Positions 26,488-35,812 of a stretch of 64,000 nt of DNA are shown piece by piece. The notes beneath the pieces were generated by a model. It ran no database searches and was not told the DNA's origin. It saw only the letters and a list, made by a program, of their open reading frames with translations. Within the stretch, counting starts at the first letter, position 1. The number at the start of each line of letters is the position of its first letter. The translations under genes and the position numbers were made by a program. Source of the DNA: Ancylobacter dichloromethanicus (GTDB lineage: Bacteria; Pseudomonadota; Alphaproteobacteria; Rhizobiales; Xanthobacteraceae); the NCBI RefSeq assembly GCF_018390645.1, contig NZ_JAHBGC010000017.1, positions 159,837-223,836 on the forward strand, read 5' to 3'.

Positions 26488-28163
26488 GCACCCCCACCCC
26501 CGGCGCACCGCTGCTCTCCGTCCGCGACCTCACCGTCGTCGTCCGTGGCGCGCAGGGCCAGCGTGCCCTGCTCTCCCGCGTCTCGCTCGACCTCGGCAAG
26601 GGCGAGATTCTCGGCCTGGTCGGCGAGAGCGGATCGGGCAAGAGCCTGTTCTGCCGCTCGCTGGTGCAACTGCTTCCCTCGCGCGCGCTTGCCGTTACCG
26701 GCGGCACCGCCGTGATGGCGGGGCGCGACCTGCTCAGCCTGAGCGAGGCCGACATGGGTGCCCTGCGCGGCGCCAAGATCGGCATGATCTTCCAGAACCC
26801 GTCGAGCCATCTCGACCCGGTCATGCGCGTCGGCGACCAGATCGCCGAGGGGCTGATGTTCCACCGCAAGCTCGGCCGCAAGGCGGCGAAGGCCGAAGCC
26901 ATCGCCATCATGACGCAGGTGGGCTTCACCGACCCGGCGCGGCAATTCGCCAGCTACCCCCACGAATTCTCCGGCGGCATGCGCCAGCGCGCGATGATCG
27001 CGGTGGCGCTGGCCTGCGACCCCGATATCCTGATCGCCGATGAGCCCACCACCGCGCTCGACGTCACCATCCAGGCGCAGATACTCAAGCTGCTGATGGA
27101 CCTGCGGGACCAGCGCGGCCTCTCCATCATCCTCATCACCCACGACCTCGGCGTCGTTGCCCAGACCTGCGACCGCATCGCCGTGATGCGGCAGGGGGAA
27201 CTGGTGGAACAGGGCCCCAAGCGCGACCTCCTCGCCCGGCCGCAGCACCCCTATACGCAGGCGCTGATTGCCAGCCATCCGTCCATGGACGAGGCCGCAC
27301 CGACCGAGCCGCCGGCGCCACCGGCCCCGCCGCGCCGCCCGCTGATGGAGATCGACGACCTCCATGTGCGCTACCCCGTGAGCGGCGGGCTGTTCGGCCG
27401 GCGGCGCAGCTTCAGCGCCGTCGCCGGGGTTTCGCTGCGGATCATGCCGGGCGAGACCGTGGGCATCGTCGGCGAGAGCGGATCGGGCAAGTCGACCCTG
27501 GCGCGCGCCATGCTCGGCCTGGCCCCGATTTCCGACGGCCACGTCAGCTTCGACGGCGACAGCCTGCGGCTGAAGCGGGACGCCACCCTCGCCAAGATGC
27601 GGCGCCAGGCCGCCATGGTGTTCCAGGACCCGTTCAACTCGCTCAATGCGCGCCTCACCATCGGCGAGACGCTGGCCGAGGTGCTGCGGGTGCAGGGCAA
27701 GGTTGCGCGCGCGGCCATTCCCGCCCGGGTCGAGGAGTTACTGCGCCTCGTGGAACTCGATCCCGGCCTCGCCGGGCGCCGCCCGCGCCAGCTCAGCGGC
27801 GGCCAGTGCCAGCGCGCCGGCATCGCGAGGGCGCTGGCGGTGGAACCCCGGCTGATCGTCGCCGACGAATGCGTCGCCGCGCTCGACGTCACCATCCAGG
27901 CGCAGATCGTCGACCTGTTCCGGCGGCTGGTGGCGACCATGGACCTGACCCTCGTCTTCATCGCCCATGACCTCGCCATCGTGCGCCACCTGTGCGAGCG
28001 GGTGGTGGTTATGCATCACGGCCGGATCGTCGAGGAAGGCGCCTGCGCCGAGGTGTTCGAACACCCGCGCGAGGCCTACACCGCCGCCCTGATCGCCGCG
28101 ATCCCCGACATCGACCCCGACCGGCCGCTGCACGCGCCGCCGGCGGGCGCCCTCACCGCCTGA
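26484..28163 (+). CDS. Fused double ATP-binding protein of peptide ABC transporter (DppD-DppF)
   Basis: This 559-residue protein starts at GTG 26484 and holds two complete ATPase domains joined by a Pro-rich linker ([14 protein letters not shown]). Domain 1: [28 protein letters not shown]. Domain 2: [17 protein letters not shown] and a Walker B reading [12 protein letters not shown], with Cys in place of the usual Pro after the catalytic Glu. Each half ends with the oligopeptide/dipeptide C-terminal extension ([25 protein letters not shown]). The fusion replaces the separate DppD and DppF subunits of enteric systems. Confidence 0.95.
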   Translation: MSTPTPGAPLLSVRDLTVVVRGAQGQRALLSRVSLDLGKGEILGLVGESGSGKSLFCRSLVQLLPSRALAVTGGTAVMAGRDLLSLSEADMGALRGAKIGMIFQNPSSHLDPVMRVGDQIAEGLMFHRKLGRKAAKAEAIAIMTQVGFTDPARQFASYPHEFSGGMRQRAMIAVALACDPDILIADEPTTALDVTIQAQILKLLMDLRDQRGLSIILITHDLGVVAQTCDRIAVMRQGELVEQGPKRDLLARPQHPYTQALIASHPSMDEAAPTEPPAPPAPPRRPLMEIDDLHVRYPVSGGLFGRRRSFSAVAGVSLRIMPGETVGIVGESGSGKSTLARAMLGLAPISDGHVSFDGDSLRLKRDATLAKMRRQAAMVFQDPFNSLNARLTIGETLAEVLRVQGKVARAAIPARVEELLRLVELDPGLAGRRPRQLSGGQCQRAGIARALAVEPRLIVADECVAALDVTIQAQIVDLFRRLVATMDLTLVFIAHDLAIVRHLCERVVVMHHGRIVEEGACAEVFEHPREAYTAALIAAIPDIDPDRPLHAPPAGALTA

Positions 28164-28183
28164 CCCTCCAGAGGAAGAACGAC

Positions 28184-29698
28184 ATGAAAACCGCATTCAG
28201 GAAGTCCCGCCTCGCGGCTTTTGCCGCGCTCCTTTCGCTGTCCACCAGCTTTGCCCATGCCGCCGGCGTGCTCACCATCGCGCGCAACGAGGATTCGACC
28301 ACCTTCGACCCGATCAAGTCGGCGCAGAATGTCGACAACTGGGTGTTCTCCAACGTGTTCGACGTGCTGGTGCGGGTGGATGCCACCGGCACCAAGCTGG
28401 TGCCCGGCCTCGCCGAGAGCTGGACCGTCTCCGATGACGGCCTGACCTACACGTTCAAGCTGCGCGACGCCAAGTTCTCCGACGGGGCGCCGGTGACCGC
28501 CGAGGACGCCGCCTTCTCGCTGACCCGCATCCGCGACGACAAGGGCTCGCTCTGGTCGGACAGCTTCACCATCATCGACACCGCCACCGCCACCGATCCC
28601 AAGACCCTGGTGGTCAAGCTCAAGAGCAAGTCGGTGCCGTTCCTGTCGATGATGGCGCTGCCCAACGCCTCGGTGCTGCCGAAGAAGCTGGTCGAGGGCG
28701 CGAATGCCGACACCTTCGCGGAGAATCCGGTCGGCTCCGGCGCCTTCAGCCTGGCCGAGTGGCGCCGCGGCGACCGCGTCATCCTGAAGAAGAACCCGAA
28801 CTACTGGGACGCCGACAAGGTGAGCCTCGACGGCGTGGAATGGCTGGTCATTCCCGACGACAATACCCGCATGCTGAAGATCCAGGCCGGCGAGGTCGAT
28901 GCCGCCATCACCGTGCCGTTCTCGCGCGTCGCCGAGCTGAAGACCAACCCCGACCTGAAGGTGATCAGCGATCCCTCGACCCGCGAGGACCACATGCTGA
29001 TCAACCATGAGCACGGCCCGCTGGCCAAGAAGGAGGTGCGCGAGGCGCTGGACATGGCCATCGACAAGAAGGCGATCGTCGACGCCGCCACCTTCGGCCT
29101 CGGCGAGGTGGCCTATTCCTACATTCCGAAGGGCTCGCTCTACCACTACGCCGACAATCTCCAGCGCCCCTACGACCCGGAGAAGGCCAAGAAGATGCTG
29201 GCCGACGCCGGCGCCTCGGACCTGACGCTGAACTACATCGTCAATGCCGGCAAGGAGACCGACGAGCAGATCGCCGTCCTCATCCAGCAGCAGCTCGCCC
29301 AGGCCGGCGTCACCGTCAACCTGCAGAAGGTCGACCCCAGCCAGAGCTGGGACATGCTGGTCAACGGCGACTACGACATCTCGGTCATGTACTGGACCAA
29401 CGACATTCTCGACCCGGACCAGAAGACCACCTTCGTGCTCGGCCACGACACCAACATGAACTACATGACCCGCTACAAGAACGACGAGGTCAAGGCGCTG
29501 GTGGAAGCCGCGCGGCTGGAAACCGACCCGACCAAGCGCGAGGCGATGTATGTCACGCTGCAGAAGCTGGCCAAGGGCGACGTCAACTGGATCGACCTCT
29601 ATTACAGCCCCTATATCAACGTCACCCGCAAGAACATCGAGAACTTCCACCAGAACCCGCTGGGCCGCTTCTTCCTTGAAGAGACGGTGAAGAACTGA
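28184..29698 (+). CDS. Peptide ABC transporter substrate-binding protein (family 5)
   Basis: ATG 28184 has AGAGGAAG upstream and opens a signal peptide (SRLAAFAALLSLSTSFAHA before AGV). The 504-residue product shows the DppA/OppA family features: TTFDPIKSAQNVDNWVFSNV, GLAESWTVSDDGLTYTFKLR then DAKFSDG, and ARLETDPTKREAMY toward the C-terminus. It binds peptides or peptide-like compounds in the periplasm for the transporter encoded just upstream. It is the last gene of the LuxR-solo-associated operon. Confidence 0.94.
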   Translation: MKTAFRKSRLAAFAALLSLSTSFAHAAGVLTIARNEDSTTFDPIKSAQNVDNWVFSNVFDVLVRVDATGTKLVPGLAESWTVSDDGLTYTFKLRDAKFSDGAPVTAEDAAFSLTRIRDDKGSLWSDSFTIIDTATATDPKTLVVKLKSKSVPFLSMMALPNASVLPKKLVEGANADTFAENPVGSGAFSLAEWRRGDRVILKKNPNYWDADKVSLDGVEWLVIPDDNTRMLKIQAGEVDAAITVPFSRVAELKTNPDLKVISDPSTREDHMLINHEHGPLAKKEVREALDMAIDKKAIVDAATFGLGEVAYSYIPKGSLYHYADNLQRPYDPEKAKKMLADAGASDLTLNYIVNAGKETDEQIAVLIQQQLAQAGVTVNLQKVDPSQSWDMLVNGDYDISVMYWTNDILDPDQKTTFVLGHDTNMNYMTRYKNDEVKALVEAARLETDPTKREAMYVTLQKLAKGDVNWIDLYYSPYINVTRKNIENFHQNPLGRFFLEETVKN

Positions 29699-29720
29699 GG
29701 CAGGCGCCACTGCGCTTGCG

Positions 29721-29936
29721 TCAGACGAGGTGGCACGGGAGGGTTGGCGCGCCGGCGTCGCCTGTCCCGTGCCCGGCTGCCATGCCTGACAACTGTGCCG
29801 ACATCGCCTCGGCGACGCGCGGGTCTGGCCGGAGGCGGACGGCCGGAGGCGGGGTCAGGTCGCGGAAGATGTGGCCGGCGGTCGGAAAAGCGTGCAATAG
29901 CAGCAGCACCGGCGCGTCGGCGCGCCCCGCCGCCGG
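29721..29936 (-). pseudogene. Remnant of an alpha/beta hydrolase N-terminus
   Basis: The minus strand encodes APVLLLLHAFPTAGHIFRDL, the typical first strand and oxyanion loop of alpha/beta hydrolases (compare LLLHGFPT...). After this the frame runs into RLRPDPRVAEAMSAQLSGMA and stops without a nucleophile elbow or any later motif. It looks like a fragment left by a deletion between the transporter operon and the nuclease genes. The rest of this 285-bp gap holds nothing I recognise. Confidence 0.4.
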
Positions 29937-29983
29937 AGCCTGTGCGCCCGCCCGTCCTCACCGCCTCAGATCGCCGGCCAGCC

Positions 29984-31123
29984 ATGTTCCGTTTCATCCA
30001 TTCGAGCGACCTGCATCTGGGCAAGCGTTTCGGCAATTTCGAAGGCGACCTGCCGGGCCGGCTGCGCGAGGCGCGGCATGCGGTGATCGGCCGGCTGGCG
30101 CAGCACGCGCGGGACCAGGGCGCCGGCACCATCCTGCTCGCCGGCGACAGTTTCGACACCGAGACCCCGGCGCCGGATGTGCGCCGGCAGGCACTTGCCG
30201 AGATGCGCCACCACGCGCCGCTGCGCTGGGTCATCCTGCCCGGCAACCATGATTCTCTCCAGGCGACGCCGCTCTGGACGACGCTGAGAGCGGAGGCGCC
30301 GGACAATGTGATCCTCGCCATCGAGCCGCGCCCGATGGAACTGGCGCCGGGCGTGGTGCTGCTGCCCGCCCCCTGCACCACAAGGCGACCGGGCCGCGAC
30401 CTGACCGAATGGATGGACGCGGAGGCCACGCCCGAGGGCACGGCGCGCCTCGGCCTCGCCCATGGCGCGATCCGCAGCTTCTCCGAGGACGCGGTGGCGG
30501 GCGATGTCATCGCGCCCGACCGGGCGCGGCGGGCCGGCCTCGCCTATCTCGCGCTCGGCGACTGGCACGGCGCGGTGGAGGTCGATCCGCGCACCCGCTA
30601 CTGCGGCACCCCCGAGCCCGACCGGTTCAAGCATGAGCGCCCCGGCGAGGCGCTGCTGGTGAGCCTTGCCGGCCCCGCTGCCCTGCCGCAGGTGACGGCC
30701 CTGCCCACGGCCAGCTTCGCCTGGCGCGAACTCGACCTGCATCTGCTGGAGGGCGACGATCCGGTGCCGGCACTGGCGGCCTTGCTGCCGGAGGCGCGAT
30801 GCCGCCGCCAGACCCTCGCCCGCGTGGTCGCGACCGGGCGCACCCGGCTTGAGGGACATGCGGCGCTGGCGCGGGCGATCGAGGACGCAGCGCCGGATTT
30901 CGCCTTGCTGACTCTGGACGATGCCGGACTCGCCACCGGCTGCGAACCGGGCGATCTCGACCTGATCGACCGCGCCGGGGCGCTGCGCGAGGCAGCCAAT
31001 GCGCTGCTCGCCGAGACGCAGGATGCCAGCCTCTCCGCCGCCGAGCGTGCCGTGGCGAGCGCGGCGCTGGCGCGGCTTTATGCCTACGCCCGGCCGTCCT
31101 CGGACACCCCGGTGACGCCATGA
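29984..31123 (+). CDS. SbcD/Mre11-like metallophosphoesterase (DNA repair nuclease)
   Basis: ATG 29984 gives 379 residues. The calcineurin-type metal motifs are in order: FIHSSDLHLGKRF (Asp, His), LAGDSFDTE (Asp), ILPGNHDS (Asn, His) and a later GDWHG. It is expected to act as a manganese-dependent nuclease on DNA ends together with the Rad50-like ATPase encoded next, whose start overlaps its stop as ATGA. The short opening and the partner's structure resemble the YhaO/YhaN pair as much as classical SbcD/SbcC. No good ribosome site precedes the start, though no better start is present. Confidence 0.88.
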   Translation: MFRFIHSSDLHLGKRFGNFEGDLPGRLREARHAVIGRLAQHARDQGAGTILLAGDSFDTETPAPDVRRQALAEMRHHAPLRWVILPGNHDSLQATPLWTTLRAEAPDNVILAIEPRPMELAPGVVLLPAPCTTRRPGRDLTEWMDAEATPEGTARLGLAHGAIRSFSEDAVAGDVIAPDRARRAGLAYLALGDWHGAVEVDPRTRYCGTPEPDRFKHERPGEALLVSLAGPAALPQVTALPTASFAWRELDLHLLEGDDPVPALAALLPEARCRRQTLARVVATGRTRLEGHAALARAIEDAAPDFALLTLDDAGLATGCEPGDLDLIDRAGALREAANALLAETQDASLSAAERAVASAALARLYAYARPSSDTPVTP

Positions 31124-33744
31124 AGATCGAGGCGCTGCGGCTGTTCAACGTCAAGCGCTTCGCCAATCGCGGCGTGGCCATCGAGGGCATCGGCGACGGC
31201 GTCAACGTGCTGTGCGCCGCCAACGAGTTCGGCAAGTCGACCAGCTTCGAGGCGCTGCACGCGCTGTTCTTCCAGTCCCATTCCGGCACGCCGGGCGATG
31301 TGCAGAAGCTGCGCCCCTATAGCGGCGGCAGCCCGCTGGTGGAGGCCGACATCGCGACCGCCGAGGGCCGCTTCCGCATCACCAAGCAATATTATGGCGG
31401 GCGTTTCGCCCGCGTCACCGATCTGGCGAGCGGCCGGCTGGTGGCGCAGGCGGACCAGGCCGAGAACTTCATCGCCGGCCTGATCAAGGGCGGCACGGCG
31501 GGGCCGGCCGGCCTGCTCTGGGTGCGCCAGGGCATCACCGGCATAGAGAAGCGCAGCCGCTCGGAAGAGGACAGCGAGAAGCAGGTGCGCGCGAGCCTGC
31601 TGGAATCCGTGCAGGGCGAGGTGGAGGCGGTTACCGGCGGCCGGCGCATGGCCGAGATCATGGCGGCGACGCAGGAGGCGCTGGCCGAACTCGTCACCGC
31701 CACCGGCCGCCCCAAGGCCGGCGGGCGCTACGCCGCCGCCATTGAGGCGCGCGACCGGCTCGTGGCACAGGAGCAGCGGCTGGCGGACGACGTCAGGGCC
31801 CTGCGCGAGGCGCTGGACCGCCGCGCCGTCGCGGCGAAGCGGCTTGCCGAACTGGAGATTCCCGACGAGCGGCAGGCGCGGCGCCAGGCGGTGGCGGCGG
31901 CGCAGGCGGCGTTCGATGCCGCCAAGGCGCAGGGCGAGACGCTGCGGGTCGCCGAGGCCGAACTCGGCCTTGTCCGCGAACTGCGCGACGGGGCGCAACG
32001 CGATCTCACCCGCTTCCAGGCGGCGCTCGGAGCGGCGCAGGCGCTGGGGGAGAAGCTTTCCGGCGCCGAGCGCTCGCGCGGCGAGGCGGTGGGCCGGCGC
32101 CATGCCGCGGTGGCGGCGATCGAGGCGGCCACGGCCGAGATCGAGGCGGCGGAGACCGGCGAGCGGGACACGCGCGACCTGCTCGCCCGGCTGGATGCCG
32201 CGTTGAAGGCCCGCGAGGCGGGCGAGCGCCATGCGGCGCTGGCGGAGCGGCTGCGCGAGGCGGAGGCCACCCGGCAGGCGGTCGAGGACGGCGAGGCGAG
32301 GCAGGCGCTGGCGGCCGTGCCGGCGGCCACCATCGACGAACTCCAGGCGCTGGAGATCGACATCGCGCGTCTGCGCGCCGTGGAGGAGGCCGCCCGCCCC
32401 TCGGTCGCGATCGCCTATGAGGCCGGGGCCGCCGCGGCCGTGACGATGGACGACACCCCGCTCGCCGGGGGCGAGGAGCGCGGCTATGACGGGCAGGCGC
32501 AATTGGCCATCCCCGGCATCGGCACCCTCACCCTGCGCGCGAACCGCCCGGCCCGCAGCGACGGCCGCCGGAACGCGGCCGAGGCTAAGCGCCGGACGCT
32601 GCTCGCGGCGATGGGCGTCGACACGCTCGATGCCGCGCGGGAGCGCCAGTTCCGGGCCCAGCAGATCGATGCCGAGCTGCGCGAATGGCGCGGCCGGCTG
32701 GCGCTGCTCGCACCGCAGGGGCTGGCCTCGCTGCGCGAAGAGGTCGCGGCGCAGGGCGCGACCCGTGCCGAGGCGCTTGAACTGAAGGACGACCCGGTGC
32801 AGGTCCGCGCCGCGCTGGGGCGCGCCGAGGAGCGGCGGACCCTGGCCCGGCAGGCGCTGCGCGAGGTGCAGCCGCTGCGGGCCGGCGCGGACGAGGCCTT
32901 CGTCACCGCCGAGACCGCCCTCGCCGCGCTGAGGGCGGAGCGGGCGCAGGTGGAGGCGATCCTCGGGCCGGAAGACTCGCGCGGCGAGCGGGAGCGGGCT
33001 TTGGCGAGCCGCCTCGACCTCCTCGCCGGGCGATGTGCGGCGGCCGAGGCGCAGGTGGCGGGCCTGCGCGCCGGCGTCGTCGATATCGAGACCGTCGAGG
33101 CGGCGCTGCGGCGCGCCCGCTCGGTGGAGGACGCCGCCGACAAGGAGGCGAGCGCGCTGCGCGAGGCCATTGCCGGCCTCAACGCGGAAATCCGGGCCCG
33201 TTCGGACGAGGCGGTCGAGGAAAGCTGGGGCGAGGCCCGGGAGGCGCTTGCCGCAGCGAACACCCGCGCCGAGGCTTTCGCCGCCGAGGTCCGCGTGCTG
33301 CAGCGGCTGGCCTCGGCGCTCGATGCCGCCCGCTCGCAGGCGCGCGAGCTCTATCTCAAGCCGGTGATGACCGAGCTGAAGCCCTTGCTCGGCCTGCTGT
33401 TCGACGATGCCGCGATCACCTTCGACGACAAGACGCTGCTGCCCCAGAGCCTCCGCCGCAACGGCCATGACGAGGATGTCGAGCGCCTCAGCGGGGGGAT
33501 GCGCGAGCAGCTCTCGGTGCTGACCCGGCTGGCCTTCGCCCGGCTGCTGGCGCGCGACGGGCGGCCGGCGCCGGTGATCCTCGACGACGCGCTGGTCTAT
33601 TCCGACGACGACCGCATCGAGCGGATGTTCGACGCGCTGCACCGCCAGTCGCGCGACCAGCAGATCATCGTCTTCTCCTGCCGCCAGCGCGCCTTCCAGA
33701 GGCTGGGCGGCCATGTTCTCACGATGACGGACTGGCAGCCCTGA
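31120..33744 (+). CDS. SbcC/Rad50/YhaN-like coiled-coil ATPase
   Basis: This 874-residue protein has an N-terminal Walker A region (AANEFGKSTSFEALHALFF), a Q-loop region near residues 110-150, and C-terminal signature RLSGGMREQ and Walker B PVILDDALVYSDDD. Two long Ala/Glu/Arg-rich coiled coils (about 170-420 and 480-730) flank a small non-coiled middle with AVTMDDTP and LAIPGIGTLTLRAN. No CxxC zinc hook lies in the middle, unlike Rad50/SbcC, which fits the YhaN-type branch. It should form a DNA-end-processing complex with the metallophosphoesterase encoded upstream (ATGA overlap). Confidence 0.88.
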   Translation: MKIEALRLFNVKRFANRGVAIEGIGDGVNVLCAANEFGKSTSFEALHALFFQSHSGTPGDVQKLRPYSGGSPLVEADIATAEGRFRITKQYYGGRFARVTDLASGRLVAQADQAENFIAGLIKGGTAGPAGLLWVRQGITGIEKRSRSEEDSEKQVRASLLESVQGEVEAVTGGRRMAEIMAATQEALAELVTATGRPKAGGRYAAAIEARDRLVAQEQRLADDVRALREALDRRAVAAKRLAELEIPDERQARRQAVAAAQAAFDAAKAQGETLRVAEAELGLVRELRDGAQRDLTRFQAALGAAQALGEKLSGAERSRGEAVGRRHAAVAAIEAATAEIEAAETGERDTRDLLARLDAALKAREAGERHAALAERLREAEATRQAVEDGEARQALAAVPAATIDELQALEIDIARLRAVEEAARPSVAIAYEAGAAAAVTMDDTPLAGGEERGYDGQAQLAIPGIGTLTLRANRPARSDGRRNAAEAKRRTLLAAMGVDTLDAARERQFRAQQIDAELREWRGRLALLAPQGLASLREEVAAQGATRAEALELKDDPVQVRAALGRAEERRTLARQALREVQPLRAGADEAFVTAETALAALRAERAQVEAILGPEDSRGERERALASRLDLLAGRCAAAEAQVAGLRAGVVDIETVEAALRRARSVEDAADKEASALREAIAGLNAEIRARSDEAVEESWGEAREALAAANTRAEAFAAEVRVLQRLASALDAARSQARELYLKPVMTELKPLLGLLFDDAAITFDDKTLLPQSLRRNGHDEDVERLSGGMREQLSVLTRLAFARLLARDGRPAPVILDDALVYSDDDRIERMFDALHRQSRDQQIIVFSCRQRAFQRLGGHVLTMTDWQP

Positions 33745-33762
33745 CCGATCCGGGGGTCGCTC

Positions 33763-34659
33763 TCAGCGCAGGCGTTCGGCCAGATAGTCGACGAAGACGC
33801 GCACCCGCGCGGGCATGTTGGCGCCGCCGACGAAGACGGCATGGATCGGCTCGACATCGCCCGGATTGAAGTCTTCGAGGAGGGGCACGAGGCGGCCGCT
33901 CGCAAGCTCGTCGACGACGCCGAAATTGCCGACGCGGGCGATTCCGACCCCGTCCGCCGCAAGCTGTCCCAGCGTCTCGCCACTATTGGCCTCGATGGTC
34001 CCGGTCACGGCCAGCGCGTAGTCGCGCCCCTCGCGACGGAACGGCCATACCGGCTCGGCACGGCGGAAATTGAAGTTCAGGCAATTATGCTGGAGCAGGT
34101 CCTCCGGCACGCGCGGCGTGCCGTGCCGCTGGAGATAGGCGGGCGAGGCGACCACGCTGCGCCCGGTCTCGCCGAGACGCCGCGCCGTCAACGCGCTGTC
34201 CGCCAACGGCCCGAACCTGATCGCCACATCCGCCTGCCCCGCCGCCACGTCGACGACGGTGTCGGTCAGGCTGATATCGATGAGGATATGCGGGTAGCGG
34301 TGGGCGAAATCGCCCAGCAGGGGCACGATGCACAGACGGCCATGCGAGAAGGCGGCGCTCACCCGCAGCCGCCCGCGCGGGGCGCCCTGGTCGGCTATGA
34401 CCCGTTCCGCCTCGTCGAGATCGGCCAGAATGCGGCGGGCGGCGCCGAGATAGGCCTGCCCCTCCGCCGTCAGGGTGAGGGCGCGGGTGGTGCGGATCAG
34501 CAGCCGCACCCCCAGCCGCGCCTCGATGCGGTCGATGGTCCGGCTCACCGCCGAGGGGGTGAGGCCCAGCGCGCGGCCGGCGGCGGAAAAGCTGCCCGTG
34601 CGTGCAATGGTCGAGAACACTTCCAGCTCCCGCGCGCGGTCCGCCCCTTCCATCACCAT
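33763..34659 (-). CDS. LysR-family transcriptional regulator
   Basis: The product is 298 residues from ATG 34659 (another ATG at 34653 is possible). The N-terminal HTH is clear: LEVFSTIARTGSFSAAGRAL, GLTPSAVSRTIDRIEARLGV, RLLIRTTRALTLTAEG. It is followed by the substrate-binding domain (GRLRVSAAFSHGRLCIVPLL). It belongs to the DsdC/AaeR-like group that often sits opposite its target. It is divergent from the aldo/keto reductase-MFS pair and probably controls it from the 104-bp gap. Confidence 0.92.
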   Translation of the reverse strand: MVMEGADRARELEVFSTIARTGSFSAAGRALGLTPSAVSRTIDRIEARLGVRLLIRTTRALTLTAEGQAYLGAARRILADLDEAERVIADQGAPRGRLRVSAAFSHGRLCIVPLLGDFAHRYPHILIDISLTDTVVDVAAGQADVAIRFGPLADSALTARRLGETGRSVVASPAYLQRHGTPRVPEDLLQHNCLNFNFRRAEPVWPFRREGRDYALAVTGTIEANSGETLGQLAADGVGIARVGNFGVVDELASGRLVPLLEDFNPGDVEPIHAVFVGGANMPARVRVFVDYLAERLR

Positions 34660-34763
34660 CTTTGCATCCAGTTCAAAAATGCTTGGCCTGCAACAGCCCT
34701 ACTCCGCCATGAACGGGGCGTCCATCTTTGCGGGGAAACCTAATCTCACTCTTGGAGGCCACA

Positions 34764-35798
34764 TTGGAACATAGGCAGTTGGGATCGTCGGGGTTGCGGG
34801 TGCCCGCGCTCAGTTTCGGTGCCGGAACGTTCGCCGGCAGCGGGCCGCTGTTCAGCGCATGGGGCCGGAGCGACGCCGATGAAGCGCGCCGTCTGGTCGA
34901 CATCTGCCTGGAAGCGGGCGTCAACCTGTTCGACACCGCGGATGTCTATTCCGACGGCGCCTCGGAGCGGGTACTGGGCGAGGCCATCAGGGGCCGCCGC
35001 GACGCCGTGCTGATCTCCACCAAGACCGGCCTGCCGACCGGCGACGGGCCGGGCGACTGGGGGGTGTCGCGCAGCCGGCTGATCCGCCAGGTCGAGGCGG
35101 CGCTGCGCCGTCTCGGAACCGACTACATCGACCTCCTGCAACTGCACGCCTTCGACGCCTCGACGCCGGTGGAGGAACTGCTCGCCACGCTGGAGACCCT
35201 CATCACATCGGGCAAGGTCCGCTACACCGGCGTCTCCAACTACCCGGGATGGCAGCTGATGAAGGCGCAGGCGGCCGCGGCGCGCGACGGGCGCCCGCGC
35301 TTCGTCGCCCACCAGGTCTATTACTCGCTGGTCGGCCGGGCCTATGAGAACGACCTGATGCCGCTCGGGGCGGACCAGGGCGTCGGCGCGCTGGTGTGGA
35401 GCCCGCTGGGCTGGGGCCGGCTGACGGGCCGAATCCGCCGCGGCACGCCGATTCCCGAGGGCAGCCGCCTGCACGAGACCGCCGCCTTCGCCCCGCCGGT
35501 GGAGGACGAGCACCTCTACCGCGTCGTCGACGCGCTGGACGCCATCGCCGGGGAAACCGGAAAGACGCTGCCGCAGATCGCGATCAACTGGCTGCTGCAA
35601 CGCCCGACCGTCGCCTCCGTCATCATCGGCGCCCGCAACGAGGAGCAGTTGCGCCAGAACCTCGGCGCCATCGGCTGGTCGCTGACCCGCGAGCAGATGG
35701 CGGCGCTCGATGCCGCCAGCGATGTCCTGCCGCCCTATCCCCACACCCCCTATCGCCAGCAGGAAGGGTTCGCCCGCCTGAACCCGCCGCTGGTCTGA
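34764..35798 (+). CDS. Aldo/keto reductase
   Basis: I start this gene at TTG 34764 because a perfect GGAGG lies 5 bases upstream (34754-34758) and the protein then begins MEHRQLGSSGLRVP, the normal start of the family; an ATG at 34728 lacks a ribosome site. The 344 residues contain the AKR tetrad: Asp and Tyr in FDTADVYSDG, Lys in LISTKTGLP, His in LLQLHAFD. It is predicted to reduce aldehydes or ketones with NADPH. The physiological substrate is unknown. It is followed 14 bp later by an MFS exporter and controlled by the divergent LysR protein (inference). Confidence 0.92.
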   Translation: MEHRQLGSSGLRVPALSFGAGTFAGSGPLFSAWGRSDADEARRLVDICLEAGVNLFDTADVYSDGASERVLGEAIRGRRDAVLISTKTGLPTGDGPGDWGVSRSRLIRQVEAALRRLGTDYIDLLQLHAFDASTPVEELLATLETLITSGKVRYTGVSNYPGWQLMKAQAAAARDGRPRFVAHQVYYSLVGRAYENDLMPLGADQGVGALVWSPLGWGRLTGRIRRGTPIPEGSRLHETAAFAPPVEDEHLYRVVDALDAIAGETGKTLPQIAINWLLQRPTVASVIIGARNEEQLRQNLGAIGWSLTREQMAALDAASDVLPPYPHTPYRQQEGFARLNPPLV

Positions 35799-35812
35799 CA
35801 GGAAGCCTCGCC

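Noticed and set aside
28076..29710. A 544-codon minus-strand frame, and a similar one at 31084-33714
   Set aside because: Both mirror clear plus-strand genes (peptide-binding protein, Rad50-like ATPase).
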